Positions 1 to 8,261 of a DNA stretch of 64,000 nucleotides are shown piece after piece (positions within the stretch are counted from its first letter, which is position 1; every line of letters starts with the position of its first letter). The position numbers were made by a program, and so were the translations under genes. The notes under the pieces are model-generated. The model saw only the letters and a program-made list of their open reading frames with translations. It was not told the DNA's origin and ran no database searches. The DNA is taken from positions 1 to 64,000 of the forward strand of contig JAGYJQ010000004.1 in assembly GCA_018401935.1 (NCBI GenBank), read 5' to 3'. The DNA comes from Balneolaceae bacterium. Lineage in GTDB: Bacteria; Bacteroidota; Rhodothermia; Balneolales; Balneolaceae.

Positions 1-206
1 GGTGCAATTCCCAATGGTACCTGCGCCGCCTCAATGATATCTGCCTCTTGATTAAACCAAATACCGGATACTCGTAGGGTATCCACTTTCAACGTTTGTT
101 GCCAATAAAAACCAGCTACTACCCCTAGACCAACCAATAAGAGCACCGCCGTAAGGAGTGTCGGTCGTGGGACAAAGGATGTGCTATGGGTTGACTTCGA
201 ACTCAT
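1..206 (-). CDS. ftsQ: FtsQ/DivIB cell-division protein, N-terminal part
   Basis: The first 68 codons are visible on the minus strand; the rest lies beyond the left edge. The start begins MSSKSTHSTSF, with a single hydrophobic segment at about residues 18-36 (LLTAVLLLVGLGVVAGFYW) followed by VDTLRVSGIWFNQEADI, which resembles the beginning of a POTRA domain (the 'V.G' strand). That is the FtsQ layout: short cytoplasmic tail, one transmembrane helix, periplasmic POTRA. The start ATG overlaps the murC stop (TAATG), so translation is probably coupled. FtsQ bridges early and late divisome proteins with FtsL and FtsB. Position directly after murC is the usual dcw order. The identification rests on topology and context, since the family is poorly conserved in sequence. 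Confidence 0.85.
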   Translation of the reverse strand, partial: MSSKSTHSTSFVPRPTLLTAVLLLVGLGVVAGFYWQQTLKVDTLRVSGIWFNQEADIIEAAQVPLGIA

Positions 207-1654
207 TATTCAAATACTTTAGTTACTTCCAACCATTCGGCAAACTCATCACCCATACGGTAGATATCGCCTGCTCCCATGGTTATAATGATATCTCCGG
301 CTTGCACAATCTTTTTGAGCTCATTGGTTATAGCCTGCTTATCTTCTACATAGTGTACGTTCTTATGGCCATATTGCTCCGCGGTATTCGCAATTAAGGC
401 TCCGGTAATTCCTTCGATGGGTTTCTCTCGTGAGGGATATACATCGGTGACGACCAAGACTTCCGCATCGAAAAAAGAAAGCCCAAATTCTTTGTATAAC
501 TCCTGAGTTCTAGAATACAAATGAGGTTGAAATACCGCAATAACCCGTCTATCTGGCCATCCGTGGTGGGCTGCTTGTAATGTCGCTTGAACCTCCGTGG
601 GATGGTGTGCATAGTCATCGATCAGCATAACCCCATTTGAGTATTTCTTTTGAAACCGCCGATATACCCCTTCGAAGCGTTCCAAACCACGTTTAATGGT
701 TTTAAACTCCATTCCCATTTCCAAACCACAGGCAATTGCGGCTAAGGCATTCTTTACATTGTGTTCGCCGGGGGCTTGAAGACTCACAACGCCTAATTTT
801 TCTCCTTTATACACTACTGTAAAGGTAGAGGTAAATTCAGAGGCGTGGATGTTGGTAGCTCGAAGTTGTGCCTGAGGCGTGAGCCCATAGCTGATAATCC
901 TGCGTTCGAGATCGGGAAGAATGCTGCGCACATTTTCGTCATCCAGACATACAATAACGGAGCCGTAAAAAGGAACCTTATTGGCATAGTCGATGAATGC
1001 TTGTTTCACGTCGGCTAGATCATCATAAATATCCAGATGCTCGGCCTCAATATTCGTAATCACGGCTACAGAAGGAGTGAGACGTAAAAAGGTTCGGTCA
1101 AATTCGTCTGCTTCAACAATAATAATATCCCCTTTACCGACTACGGCATTGGTTTTGTCAAAACTATGAACTTTACCTCCTACCATAATAGTAGGGTCAA
1201 AATTCCCTTCTTGAATAACCAAGCCCGTCATCGTAGTCGTGGTAGTTTTACCATGCGTGCCAGCAATACCAATTCCATACTTCATTCGCATGAGTTCGGC
1301 CAGCATTTCAGCACGCTTTATGGTGGGAATACGCTGCTCCATAGCGGCTTTGGTTTCTTCATTTTCATGAGCCTGTACCGCAGAGGTATACACTACCACA
1401 TCAGCTCCCTCTATATGATCGGAATGATGCCCTTCATAAATGGTTGCTCCTAATTCCTGAAGTCGCTGAGTTGTTTCTCCTAGCTGCCCATCGGAACCAG
1501 ACACTTTGTAGCCGCGATGAAGTAGTATTTCAGCCATGCCACTCATTCCAATCCCTCCAATACCCACCATATGGATATGCCGAGTTCGTCCAAAGCTGGG
1601 TTGTTGTTCAAGGCCAAGTGCTTGAGAAGAGGTATGGTCGGTAGACTTAGTCAT
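206..1654 (-). CDS. murC: UDP-N-acetylmuramate-L-alanine ligase
   Basis: 482 residues, normal for MurC. It adds L-alanine to UDP-MurNAc in the cytoplasm using ATP, the first peptide step of peptidoglycan synthesis. The N-terminal Rossmann part shows HMVGIGGIGMSGMAEIL (about residues 28-44), typical of MurC. The ATP loop GTHGKTTTTTM follows at about residue 131, and the central ligase domain has EADEFDRTFL and NIEAEHLDIY. The C-terminal domain contains DDYAHHPTEV and FQPHLYSRT, both MurC-specific. The start overlaps the murG stop by 8 bases and its stop overlaps the ftsQ start, so it sits inside one long transcript. Confidence 0.97.
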   Translation of the reverse strand: MTKSTDHTSSQALGLEQQPSFGRTRHIHMVGIGGIGMSGMAEILLHRGYKVSGSDGQLGETTQRLQELGATIYEGHHSDHIEGADVVVYTSAVQAHENEETKAAMEQRIPTIKRAEMLAELMRMKYGIGIAGTHGKTTTTTMTGLVIQEGNFDPTIMVGGKVHSFDKTNAVVGKGDIIIVEADEFDRTFLRLTPSVAVITNIEAEHLDIYDDLADVKQAFIDYANKVPFYGSVIVCLDDENVRSILPDLERRIISYGLTPQAQLRATNIHASEFTSTFTVVYKGEKLGVVSLQAPGEHNVKNALAAIACGLEMGMEFKTIKRGLERFEGVYRRFQKKYSNGVMLIDDYAHHPTEVQATLQAAHHGWPDRRVIAVFQPHLYSRTQELYKEFGLSFFDAEVLVVTDVYPSREKPIEGITGALIANTAEQYGHKNVHYVEDKQAITNELKKIVQAGDIIITMGAGDIYRMGDEFAEWLEVTKVFE

Positions 1655-2768
1655 GGCTTCGTTCTATTTCATGTAAAATTTCTTCAGCAATATGTTCGGC
1701 GGCAAAGGGCTTAGCCATCGCTAAGGCCGCGTCGTTCATCCGTCGCAGTTGTTCCTGATCGGCAAGTAGACGTGTGACAAGTTCCGTCAGAGTATCTTTT
1801 GCCTCATCATCGGATAGCATTTCAGCGGCACCTTGTTCTTGCATAGAGCGGGCGTTCATGGTTTGGTGATCTCCAGCAACATTAGGGGAGGGAATGAGCA
1901 CGCTTGGTGTGCCAGTGACCATAAGCTCAGAACAGGAACTCGCTCCAGCGCGGCTCACTACCAAATCAGCTGCAGCATAGGCAGCGGGCATATCATCCAG
2001 ATAAGCCTTTAGCCGAAGTCTGGGATACTCTTCCAAATCAATTTTCTTGGTCAGTGCATCGATATAGCGTTTGCCACATTGCCATATTATATACAATCCG
2101 GCATGATCGTGCAGCGTCTCTAAACTATGCAACAAAGCTTCGTTAATACTTTTCGCACCCAAACTTCCTCCTAACACTAACAGTACGGCTCGGTCTTCCG
2201 TAATAGTAAATGATGCTCGCGCTTTTGAAGGGTTTGTATGGACTAGGTTTTTTCGGGTCGGATTGCCTACCATTCGAACTTTGTGGGCAGGGAAATAGTC
2301 CTCTGCGTCAGGGAAGGCGGTAAAAATTCGCTTGGCAGAGGAGCCGAGCATACGATTGGTTACTCCCGGATATGAATTTTGCTCTTGAATCATCACTGGA
2401 ATTCCAAAACGACTGGCCATCCATCCCACAGGCCCTGCTACATAACCCCCACACGAAACCATAACAGCAGGTTTTAAGCGCTGCAATAACCAAAAAGATT
2501 GAACCAACGACACTATTAATTTTAACGGAAACAATAGATTTGACAGGGTAATTCGCCGTTGCAATCCACTTACCCAGATGGGATAGATCCGGTAGCCTGC
2601 CTTAGGCACTGCTGTCCACTCCATGTGGTTCTTGGTTCCCACGAAAGCAATTTCGATATGCTCCATTTTTGCGCTCAAGGCATCCGCTATAGATATAGCC
2701 GGATACACATGGCCACCTGTTCCACCTGCTGCAATGATCACCCGATATGTTGCTTTTTTGCTAGGCAT
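1647..2768 (-). CDS. murG: Lipid II synthase (UDP-GlcNAc transferase MurG)
   Basis: 373 residues, GT28 family. It transfers GlcNAc from UDP-GlcNAc to lipid I on the inner face of the cytoplasmic membrane, making lipid II. The N-terminal glycine-rich loop AAGGTGGHVYPA (about residues 13-24), the segment VSCGGYVAGPVGW, and the C-terminal LVLGGSLGAKSINEAL and VVSRAGASSCSELMV motifs are the expected MurG signatures. The C-terminal GDHQTMNA stretch lies near the UDP-sugar pocket. It overlaps ftsW by 8 bases upstream and murC by 8 bases downstream, consistent with coupled translation in the dcw operon. Confidence 0.97.
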   Translation of the reverse strand: MPSKKATYRVIIAAGGTGGHVYPAISIADALSAKMEHIEIAFVGTKNHMEWTAVPKAGYRIYPIWVSGLQRRITLSNLLFPLKLIVSLVQSFWLLQRLKPAVMVSCGGYVAGPVGWMASRFGIPVMIQEQNSYPGVTNRMLGSSAKRIFTAFPDAEDYFPAHKVRMVGNPTRKNLVHTNPSKARASFTITEDRAVLLVLGGSLGAKSINEALLHSLETLHDHAGLYIIWQCGKRYIDALTKKIDLEEYPRLRLKAYLDDMPAAYAAADLVVSRAGASSCSELMVTGTPSVLIPSPNVAGDHQTMNARSMQEQGAAEMLSDDEAKDTLTELVTRLLADQEQLRRMNDAALAMAKPFAAEHIAEEILHEIERSHD

Positions 2769-3954
2769 AGAACAAGGGTCTCCGATCTTTTTTATGCTTG
2801 GAAATATTGAGCAGTAAACCCACTACGGCTCCCGCAAATAATAAATTGGTACCGCCATAGCTCACAAAAGGCATCGGTAAGCCAGTAACTGGAAATAAAC
2901 CACTGGCAACAGCTGCGTTGACAAAACCATAGAGGCACAGGTACAAGGTGCAGCCTAAAGCCAACAGAGTACCTAAATAATCTTCGGCATTCCGCGCAAC
3001 GAAAGCCACCCCTCGAATCAGTAAAAACACAAACAATGCAATGAGGGTGGTCGCACCCAGCAGTCCATATTCTTCGGCAATAATGGCAAAAATAAAATCA
3101 TTATACGGCGTTGGTAAAAAATCGCGCTGAGTACTTTTACCTATTCCCACCCCAGTTATCTCCCCTTGGGCAATAGCAATATGAGCCTGCTGCGCCTGTC
3201 TTCCGGTTCCATCGAGTAAACGCTCGGTTTCGATCTGTTTAATTTGGCCTAGATACTGTTCAATCCGGTCCTGCCGAGTAGCCGACTGGTTAATGAGTAA
3301 AAAGCCACCAAAAACTGCAAGCAATACCATCGTGCCCAGTTGCACGACACTAATCCGGCCGACAAACATAAGAATGAGGCAGATACCCATGAGCAAGCCT
3401 GCCGTAGAAAAATCTTCGACACCGATAAGAGCACAGGTGATAAATACCCAAATCATAATGGGCATAAAAGCCCGTTGAAAGTCTTTAATGTACTCTTGTT
3501 TTTCGGTTAAGAGCACACTTACATGAATGATGAGCGAAACGGCGGCCACCGTAGAAGGCTGGAATCCAAATCCTCCAATCGAAAGCCATCGTTTGGCCCC
3601 AAATTGCTCCTCACCAAATACCAACACCATGACCAGCATTAACAAGCTAACCACCATGAACGGCCTAGAGAGCTTGGCAATGGTATGATAGTTTACTTTG
3701 GATCCAAGCAGAATAACCACTACCGCAATACCAATTTTAACCAAATGACGAGAAATCATCTCCAAGGCGGAGGTGTCATTATTTTGAGCAAAAAATGCGA
3801 TCGAAGAATACACCGCCAACGAGCCAAAACTAAGTAGCATAATAACCACCATAAGAATATAGCGGTCGCTGCCTTGGACGCGTGTATCTATTTCTTCTGG
3901 GGTAGTAGTGCCAAGAATTTGGTGAAGGTTTCTATTTGGACTGGTGTGAATCAA
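2761..3954 (-). CDS. ftsW: FtsW/RodA-type lipid II polymerase
   Basis: 397 residues with about ten hydrophobic segments. FtsW is the SEDS-family glycosyltransferase that polymerises lipid II at the septum with its partner FtsI. Recognisable blocks are FGEEQFGAKRWLSIGGFGFQPS, where the conserved KRWL..G and QPS turn is plain, the long loop with GEITGVGIGKSTQRDFLPTPYNDFIFAIIAEEYG, and the final PMPFVSYGGTNLL (S-Y-G-G) motif. The start codon is TTG; an in-frame stop lies shortly upstream and no ATG precedes the first membrane segment. A 56-base spacer separates it from murD, the largest gap inside this cluster. Its stop overlaps the murG start. Confidence 0.95.
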   Translation of the reverse strand: MIHTSPNRNLHQILGTTTPEEIDTRVQGSDRYILMVVIMLLSFGSLAVYSSIAFFAQNNDTSALEMISRHLVKIGIAVVVILLGSKVNYHTIAKLSRPFMVVSLLMLVMVLVFGEEQFGAKRWLSIGGFGFQPSTVAAVSLIIHVSVLLTEKQEYIKDFQRAFMPIMIWVFITCALIGVEDFSTAGLLMGICLILMFVGRISVVQLGTMVLLAVFGGFLLINQSATRQDRIEQYLGQIKQIETERLLDGTGRQAQQAHIAIAQGEITGVGIGKSTQRDFLPTPYNDFIFAIIAEEYGLLGATTLIALFVFLLIRGVAFVARNAEDYLGTLLALGCTLYLCLYGFVNAAVASGLFPVTGLPMPFVSYGGTNLLFAGAVVGLLLNISKHKKDRRPLFYA

Positions 3955-3983
3955 TGAGTTTTGCTTGGTTTTGCTTAGGTTAT

Positions 3984-4009
3984 TTTAACTGGTTCATTTA
4001 ACTGGTTCA
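3984..4009. repeat. Tandem 13-bp duplication between murD and ftsW
   Basis: TTTAACTGGTTCA occurs twice head to tail in the short spacer after the murD stop. Right beside it, on the ftsW side, a shorter repeat of the TTTTGCTT type is seen. On the minus strand the duplicated DNA opens an 11-codon frame starting at an ATG that touches the murD stop. I see no evidence that this is a gene. It looks like replication slippage in a short spacer. Confidence 0.6.
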
Positions 4010-4010
4010 T

Positions 4011-5516
4011 TTAGCTCAGGTGCTGAACACATTCCTTAAATTCCCGCCCACGATGCTCATAACTATCGAACATGTCGAAAGAAGAGCAGGCAGGACTCAG
4101 CAAGACCACTTCGCCACGCTTGGCTTGCTTTTGTGCGGCTCGAACGGCCCCTCGCATATCATCGGCGGTTATAAAATGCGGTACCATATCCCCAATTTGC
4201 TCCTGGATACGATCCCGTGATTCACCGATAGCAATAACCGTGTGTACTTTTTCGATGAGTTGATCGCGTAGCTCGGTGTAATCGTTGCCTTTGTCACGTC
4301 CACCTAGGATCAGCGTCATCGGGGTTTTAATACTATCCAAAGCAAACCAAACCGCATTCACGTTTGTGGCTTTACTGTCGTTAATGTATTTGATACCCTC
4401 CAATTCACGCACTACCTCCAGGCGATGCTCTACGCCCGTAAAACGAGAAAGGCTCTCGCGAATAACCTCATTCTTAATTTCGCAAGCTCGGGCAGCGAGT
4501 GCTGTTGCAAGGCCATTTTGCAGATTATGTTGTCCTTGTAGTCCTAATTCAAAGGGTGACATGAGTATTTCCTCGTGGTTATTAAGTCGGAAGATGATTT
4601 GGTTATTGTGCAAAAAAGCGCCCTCAACGACCGCTTCCTGGGTCGAAAATGCCCAAAGTCGCGGGGCATTAGATTGGCCCAAAAGCTGCTGGGCATGCGA
4701 GCGCACCCGCAGATCGTCATAATTGTAGATAAAGGTCTGTCCCGCAGACTGCTGCTGGGTAATTCTAAACTTCGAAGCGGCATAGTCATCCATTGAATGA
4801 TTGTACCGGTCCAAATGATCCGGGGTAATATTCAGCAGTACACTAACATCGGGGCTAAACGTGTGAATATGATCCAATTGGAAACTACTCACTTCTAAAA
4901 TCCAGTAATACTCTCCTCGGGTTAATGTAGACCCCGCCCCACCATTAGAATCATCTTGGCCGGTGCCGGTACCCGAACTAGACTGATTTGTTAGGTCGGA
5001 ATGGGATGCGCCAGATTGGACTAATCCAAGCTTGGTGCACTGTTCACTAAAAGCCATGCCTATGTTACCCGCCAATTGATGAGGTCGCCCTGCGCGGGCA
5101 AAACAATCCTGTATCCATGAGCTCACGGTCGTTTTTCCATTGCTGCCTGTGATAGCAACTATAGGGGAAGAGCTAAACCAGCTCGCCAATTCTATTTCAG
5201 AAACCACTGCTTTGTGAGTGTGGAGGTATTCTTGCACTAAAGCCGCTTGGGTGGGTACACCGGGACTGAGTACAGCAAAGGCTCCATCTGAGGCGGCCGC
5301 GGAATGCCCGCCTTCCTCGAAGGCGATTCCGCGTGTTTGTAAGCGCTCTTTCATCGGTTCTGCAATAGAGCCATGGTCGCTTACAAACACTGCTGCTCCA
5401 GCTTCGTGGAGCAGCTCGGCCGCCCCCACGCCGCTCCGGGCAGCGCCAATAACAACGACCTTAGTACCGGGTAGGTGCTGCTTTAGCTGGGTTATATGCG
5501 TTGAGTTCAATAACAT
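4011..5516 (-). CDS. murD: UDP-MurNAc-L-alanine-D-glutamate ligase
   Basis: 501 residues, against about 450 for most MurD proteins. It adds D-glutamate to UDP-MurNAc-L-Ala. The N-terminal uracil-binding part has VVIGAARSGVGAAELL and LSPGVP; the ATP loop is ITGSNGKTT (residues 122-130); LEVSSFQLDHI and NITPDHLDRY follow, then the C-terminal NDSKATNV and LGGRDKG motifs. The excess length comes mainly from a low-complexity Ser/Gly/Thr/Gln-rich insertion at about residues 161-200, between the ATP loop and the LEVSSFQL strand. All key motifs remain, so the enzyme is probably active. The stop lies 56 bases before ftsW, and it follows mraY after 1 base. Confidence 0.96.
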   Translation of the reverse strand: MLLNSTHITQLKQHLPGTKVVVIGAARSGVGAAELLHEAGAAVFVSDHGSIAEPMKERLQTRGIAFEEGGHSAAASDGAFAVLSPGVPTQAALVQEYLHTHKAVVSEIELASWFSSSPIVAITGSNGKTTVSSWIQDCFARAGRPHQLAGNIGMAFSEQCTKLGLVQSGASHSDLTNQSSSGTGTGQDDSNGGAGSTLTRGEYYWILEVSSFQLDHIHTFSPDVSVLLNITPDHLDRYNHSMDDYAASKFRITQQQSAGQTFIYNYDDLRVRSHAQQLLGQSNAPRLWAFSTQEAVVEGAFLHNNQIIFRLNNHEEILMSPFELGLQGQHNLQNGLATALAARACEIKNEVIRESLSRFTGVEHRLEVVRELEGIKYINDSKATNVNAVWFALDSIKTPMTLILGGRDKGNDYTELRDQLIEKVHTVIAIGESRDRIQEQIGDMVPHFITADDMRGAVRAAQKQAKRGEVVLLSPACSSFDMFDSYEHRGREFKECVQHLS

Positions 5517-5517
5517 A

Positions 5518-6651
5518 TCAGCGAATTTTCAGAGTTAATAAGCTGATTAACGCCATAAGTATGGCTACAATCCAAAACCGAACTACAATTTTACTCTCGC
5601 TCCAGCCTTTTTTCTCAAAATGATGGTGGATGGGCGCCATCAAGAAAAACCGCTGGCCCTCTCCCGTAGTCCACTTGGTATATTTGAAATAACTGGTTTG
5701 TATAATGACCGAAACAGTCTCAAAGAAAAACACTCCACAAATAAATGGAAGTAACAGTTCTTTATGTAGCATTAACGCTAAAGCTCCGAATGCTCCGCCA
5801 AGAGCAAGAGAACCGGTATCTCCCATAAATACACTAGCTGGATGGGTATTGTACCACAGAAACCCCATACAAGCGCCCACTAAAGCTGCCGCGAATACCG
5901 TCAACTCACCGGCGCCTGGTAAGTACATGATATCCAAGAAGCCAGAAAAATCAATTCGACCAGATACATAGGCAAAAATAGCAAACACGATACCGCAGAT
6001 GGCAGAAATACCAGTGGCCAATCCATCTAATCCATCGGTAAGGTTGGTTGCATTACTCACCGCGGTAATGATAAAAATGGACACCCCTAAATAAATAAAC
6101 CAACCCATTGTTTCACCGAAATAGGCATAATCGATCGTTAAATTCTTCGCAAAAGGAACGGTGCTTAAGGTATTCACGGCTTCAAAGTTCGGATGAGAGT
6201 ACAAGACCAATCCTAATACCAGTCCTACGGTTACCTGTCCGGCAATCTTAAATCTACCGGCAAGACCACTTTTATTTTTCTTGACCACTTTTATGTAGTC
6301 ATCAATAAACCCAACTAAGCCCAACGTTAGCATGACAAAAAAGATGAGCCAACCATAAACACTATCCATTCGAACAAACAAAAGGGAAGGGATGAGCGTA
6401 GATAATAAGATAATTACCCCTCCCATCGTGGGGGTTCCCTGCTTACTTTGATGATCCAATCCAATGTCGTCTCGAACCACTTCACCCAATTGCATTCGTC
6501 GTAACCAAGCGATAATGCGCTTGCCAATAAATAAACTAATGAGCAAGGAACTCACCGCTGCTAAGCCTGTTCGCGTAGAGATAAAGGCCATAGCGGTGGC
6601 GCCTGGAAAGGCAAAGGTTTGTTCTAGCCAGTTAAATAATTCGTAGAGCAT
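5518..6651 (-). CDS. mraY: Phospho-MurNAc-pentapeptide translocase
   Basis: 377 residues from the chosen start, about ten membrane segments. MraY moves phospho-MurNAc-pentapeptide onto undecaprenyl phosphate, giving lipid I. Family motifs seen: KQGTPTMGG (cytoplasmic loop), GFIDDYIKV with the paired Asp, NATNLTDGLDGLA, FMGDTGSLALGG, and APIHHHFEKKGWSE (His-rich loop). A longer reading adds six residues from an ATG at 6669. I prefer 6651 because an AAGGAGG ribosome site inside the end of murE lies 7 bases before it and the ATG overlaps the murE stop (TAATG). The family usually ends near WI.A..LAL..L.TLK, as here. Confidence 0.97.
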   Translation of the reverse strand: MLYELFNWLEQTFAFPGATAMAFISTRTGLAAVSSLLISLFIGKRIIAWLRRMQLGEVVRDDIGLDHQSKQGTPTMGGVIILLSTLIPSLLFVRMDSVYGWLIFFVMLTLGLVGFIDDYIKVVKKNKSGLAGRFKIAGQVTVGLVLGLVLYSHPNFEAVNTLSTVPFAKNLTIDYAYFGETMGWFIYLGVSIFIITAVSNATNLTDGLDGLATGISAICGIVFAIFAYVSGRIDFSGFLDIMYLPGAGELTVFAAALVGACMGFLWYNTHPASVFMGDTGSLALGGAFGALALMLHKELLLPFICGVFFFETVSVIIQTSYFKYTKWTTGEGQRFFLMAPIHHHFEKKGWSESKIVVRFWIVAILMALISLLTLKIR

Positions 6652-8261
6652 TAGCTTGCCTCCTTCCATGTTTTAAGTAGCTCTAAGGCTACTTTCCGGT
6701 CATCAAAAGGATACTTTACGCCCTCTATTTCCTGATAGTCCTCGTGTCCTTTACCGGCGATGACGACGATATCATTCGTGGTAGCTACCTCTAGAGCCAA
6801 GGCAATGGCTTTCGCTCGATCGACTTCCTTGCGAGCCTGATTCGTTCTAAACGCTTCACTGAAGCCCGAACAAATGGCCTCAATAATAGACTCTGGTGAT
6901 TCAGATCGAGGATTATCCGTAGTTACAATGCCTATATCACACCATTTCTCACACGTTTGAGCCATTAAGGGGCGCTTGGCCGCATCCCGATCGCCACCTG
7001 CCCCAAAGACAACCAACAACTTTTGATGGGGTTCTTTTAATTCAGCCAAGGTGGAACAAATATTTTCTAAAGCATCAGGTGTATGGGCATAATCGACAAA
7101 TACGCAAGGATAAGGCTCGCTATCTTCGATTTCCACTCGTTCCAATCTTCCAGGAGCGCCTCGTAATCCCCTACTATGCTTTTCTAGTTCAGTCGAGTCA
7201 ATACCCAATAATTGTGCTGCGGTTATTGCCTGAAGGGCGTTATACGCATTAAACAAACCAACCAACGGAAACTCCCATCGTGTGTTGGTAGTTATTTCTG
7301 ATAAACTGGTACCGCCTAAGCCCAATTTTCCTATTGTGTACCTACGTCCCTGAGCCCACGAAGGTAGGGGGGGATAGGTTGATATGGGCTGTTTTACGGA
7401 AGGGGTTGCTCGTTTCGATAGATCGCCCTCGGTATCCATCAACCCGATGGAAAAAATTTGGGCGTCGGTATCTTGAATCATAAACCCACTATGAGGATCA
7501 TCAGCGTTGATAATAGCCCAAGACCCCGGCTTTAAATCGTCGAACAATTTCTTTTTTGCCGTCATGTAGGATTCAAAATCACCATGGTAGTCTAAATGAT
7601 CATGGGTGATATTGGTGAATATGGCTATGGTAAAGGGAATTCCTTGCACTCTGTACTGGTCCAGCGCGTGCGAAGAAACTTCCATGACCAAATGGGTGCT
7701 ACCTGCATTCACCATGGCTTGCATGTCATTGGCCAGCTCAATGGGGTCTGATGTTGTAAGTGAGGAGGGGATTTCCTCATTTAAAATACGCTTGGACACC
7801 GTGCCCAATAAACTCACTGCTTTACCTGAACGCGATAATAGTTCGTACAACAAGGTAGCTGTAGTGGTTTTTCCATTGGTGCCGGTTATGCCAATAATCT
7901 GTAATCGTTGCCACGGATCACCGGCGAAGGCTTGAGCTAGGGGTCCCAGAATTTCACGTGTATTAGCTACTTGCATGTAATTATCCACCTCAGGATAGCT
8001 CTCAGGAGACTCTTCACCAATAATGAGTAGATTGGGTATGCCCGCTAGTGCACTAATGAAGGTATGGCCATCCACTTTGGTGCCTCGCACGGCTATAAAC
8101 ACCCCTGAGGAGCTCACTTTTCTGGAATCCTGGCTAAGGTGGGTGTAGACCGCCTCGGAATGCGTAATGCGCTTAACAAGGGGTTGACAAACTACTTGAA
8201 TGTCTTGGGTGCTCAACGAGCGTGAGACTAAAGGAGAGCTAGCTGATGGCGTGTGACTCAC
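6651..8261 (-). CDS. murE: UDP-MurNAc-tripeptide synthetase (meso-DAP adding)
   Basis: 536 residues. MurE adds the third stem-peptide residue. The substrate-choice motif in the C-terminal domain reads DNPRSE, the DNPR form found in enzymes that add meso-diaminopimelate, so a DAP-type Gram-negative wall is predicted. The ATP loop is GITGTNGKTTTAT (about residues 123-135) and VMEVSSHALDQYRV and FVDYAHTPDAL follow. The start is GTG and overlaps the ftsI stop (GTGA), with GGGAGG 7 bases upstream inside ftsI. A moderately Ser/Pro-rich stretch near residues 280-300 is longer than usual. No murF follows it, as in other Bacteroidota dcw clusters; murF must be elsewhere. Confidence 0.96.
   Translation of the reverse strand: MSHTPSASSPLVSRSLSTQDIQVVCQPLVKRITHSEAVYTHLSQDSRKVSSSGVFIAVRGTKVDGHTFISALAGIPNLLIIGEESPESYPEVDNYMQVANTREILGPLAQAFAGDPWQRLQIIGITGTNGKTTTATLLYELLSRSGKAVSLLGTVSKRILNEEIPSSLTTSDPIELANDMQAMVNAGSTHLVMEVSSHALDQYRVQGIPFTIAIFTNITHDHLDYHGDFESYMTAKKKLFDDLKPGSWAIINADDPHSGFMIQDTDAQIFSIGLMDTEGDLSKRATPSVKQPISTYPPLPSWAQGRRYTIGKLGLGGTSLSEITTNTRWEFPLVGLFNAYNALQAITAAQLLGIDSTELEKHSRGLRGAPGRLERVEIEDSEPYPCVFVDYAHTPDALENICSTLAELKEPHQKLLVVFGAGGDRDAAKRPLMAQTCEKWCDIGIVTTDNPRSESPESIIEAICSGFSEAFRTNQARKEVDRAKAIALALEVATTNDIVVIAGKGHEDYQEIEGVKYPFDDRKVALELLKTWKEAS

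Noticed and set aside
6652-6669. Longer MraY start
   Set aside because: The ribosome site lies after that ATG; the ATG overlapping the murE stop has correct spacing.
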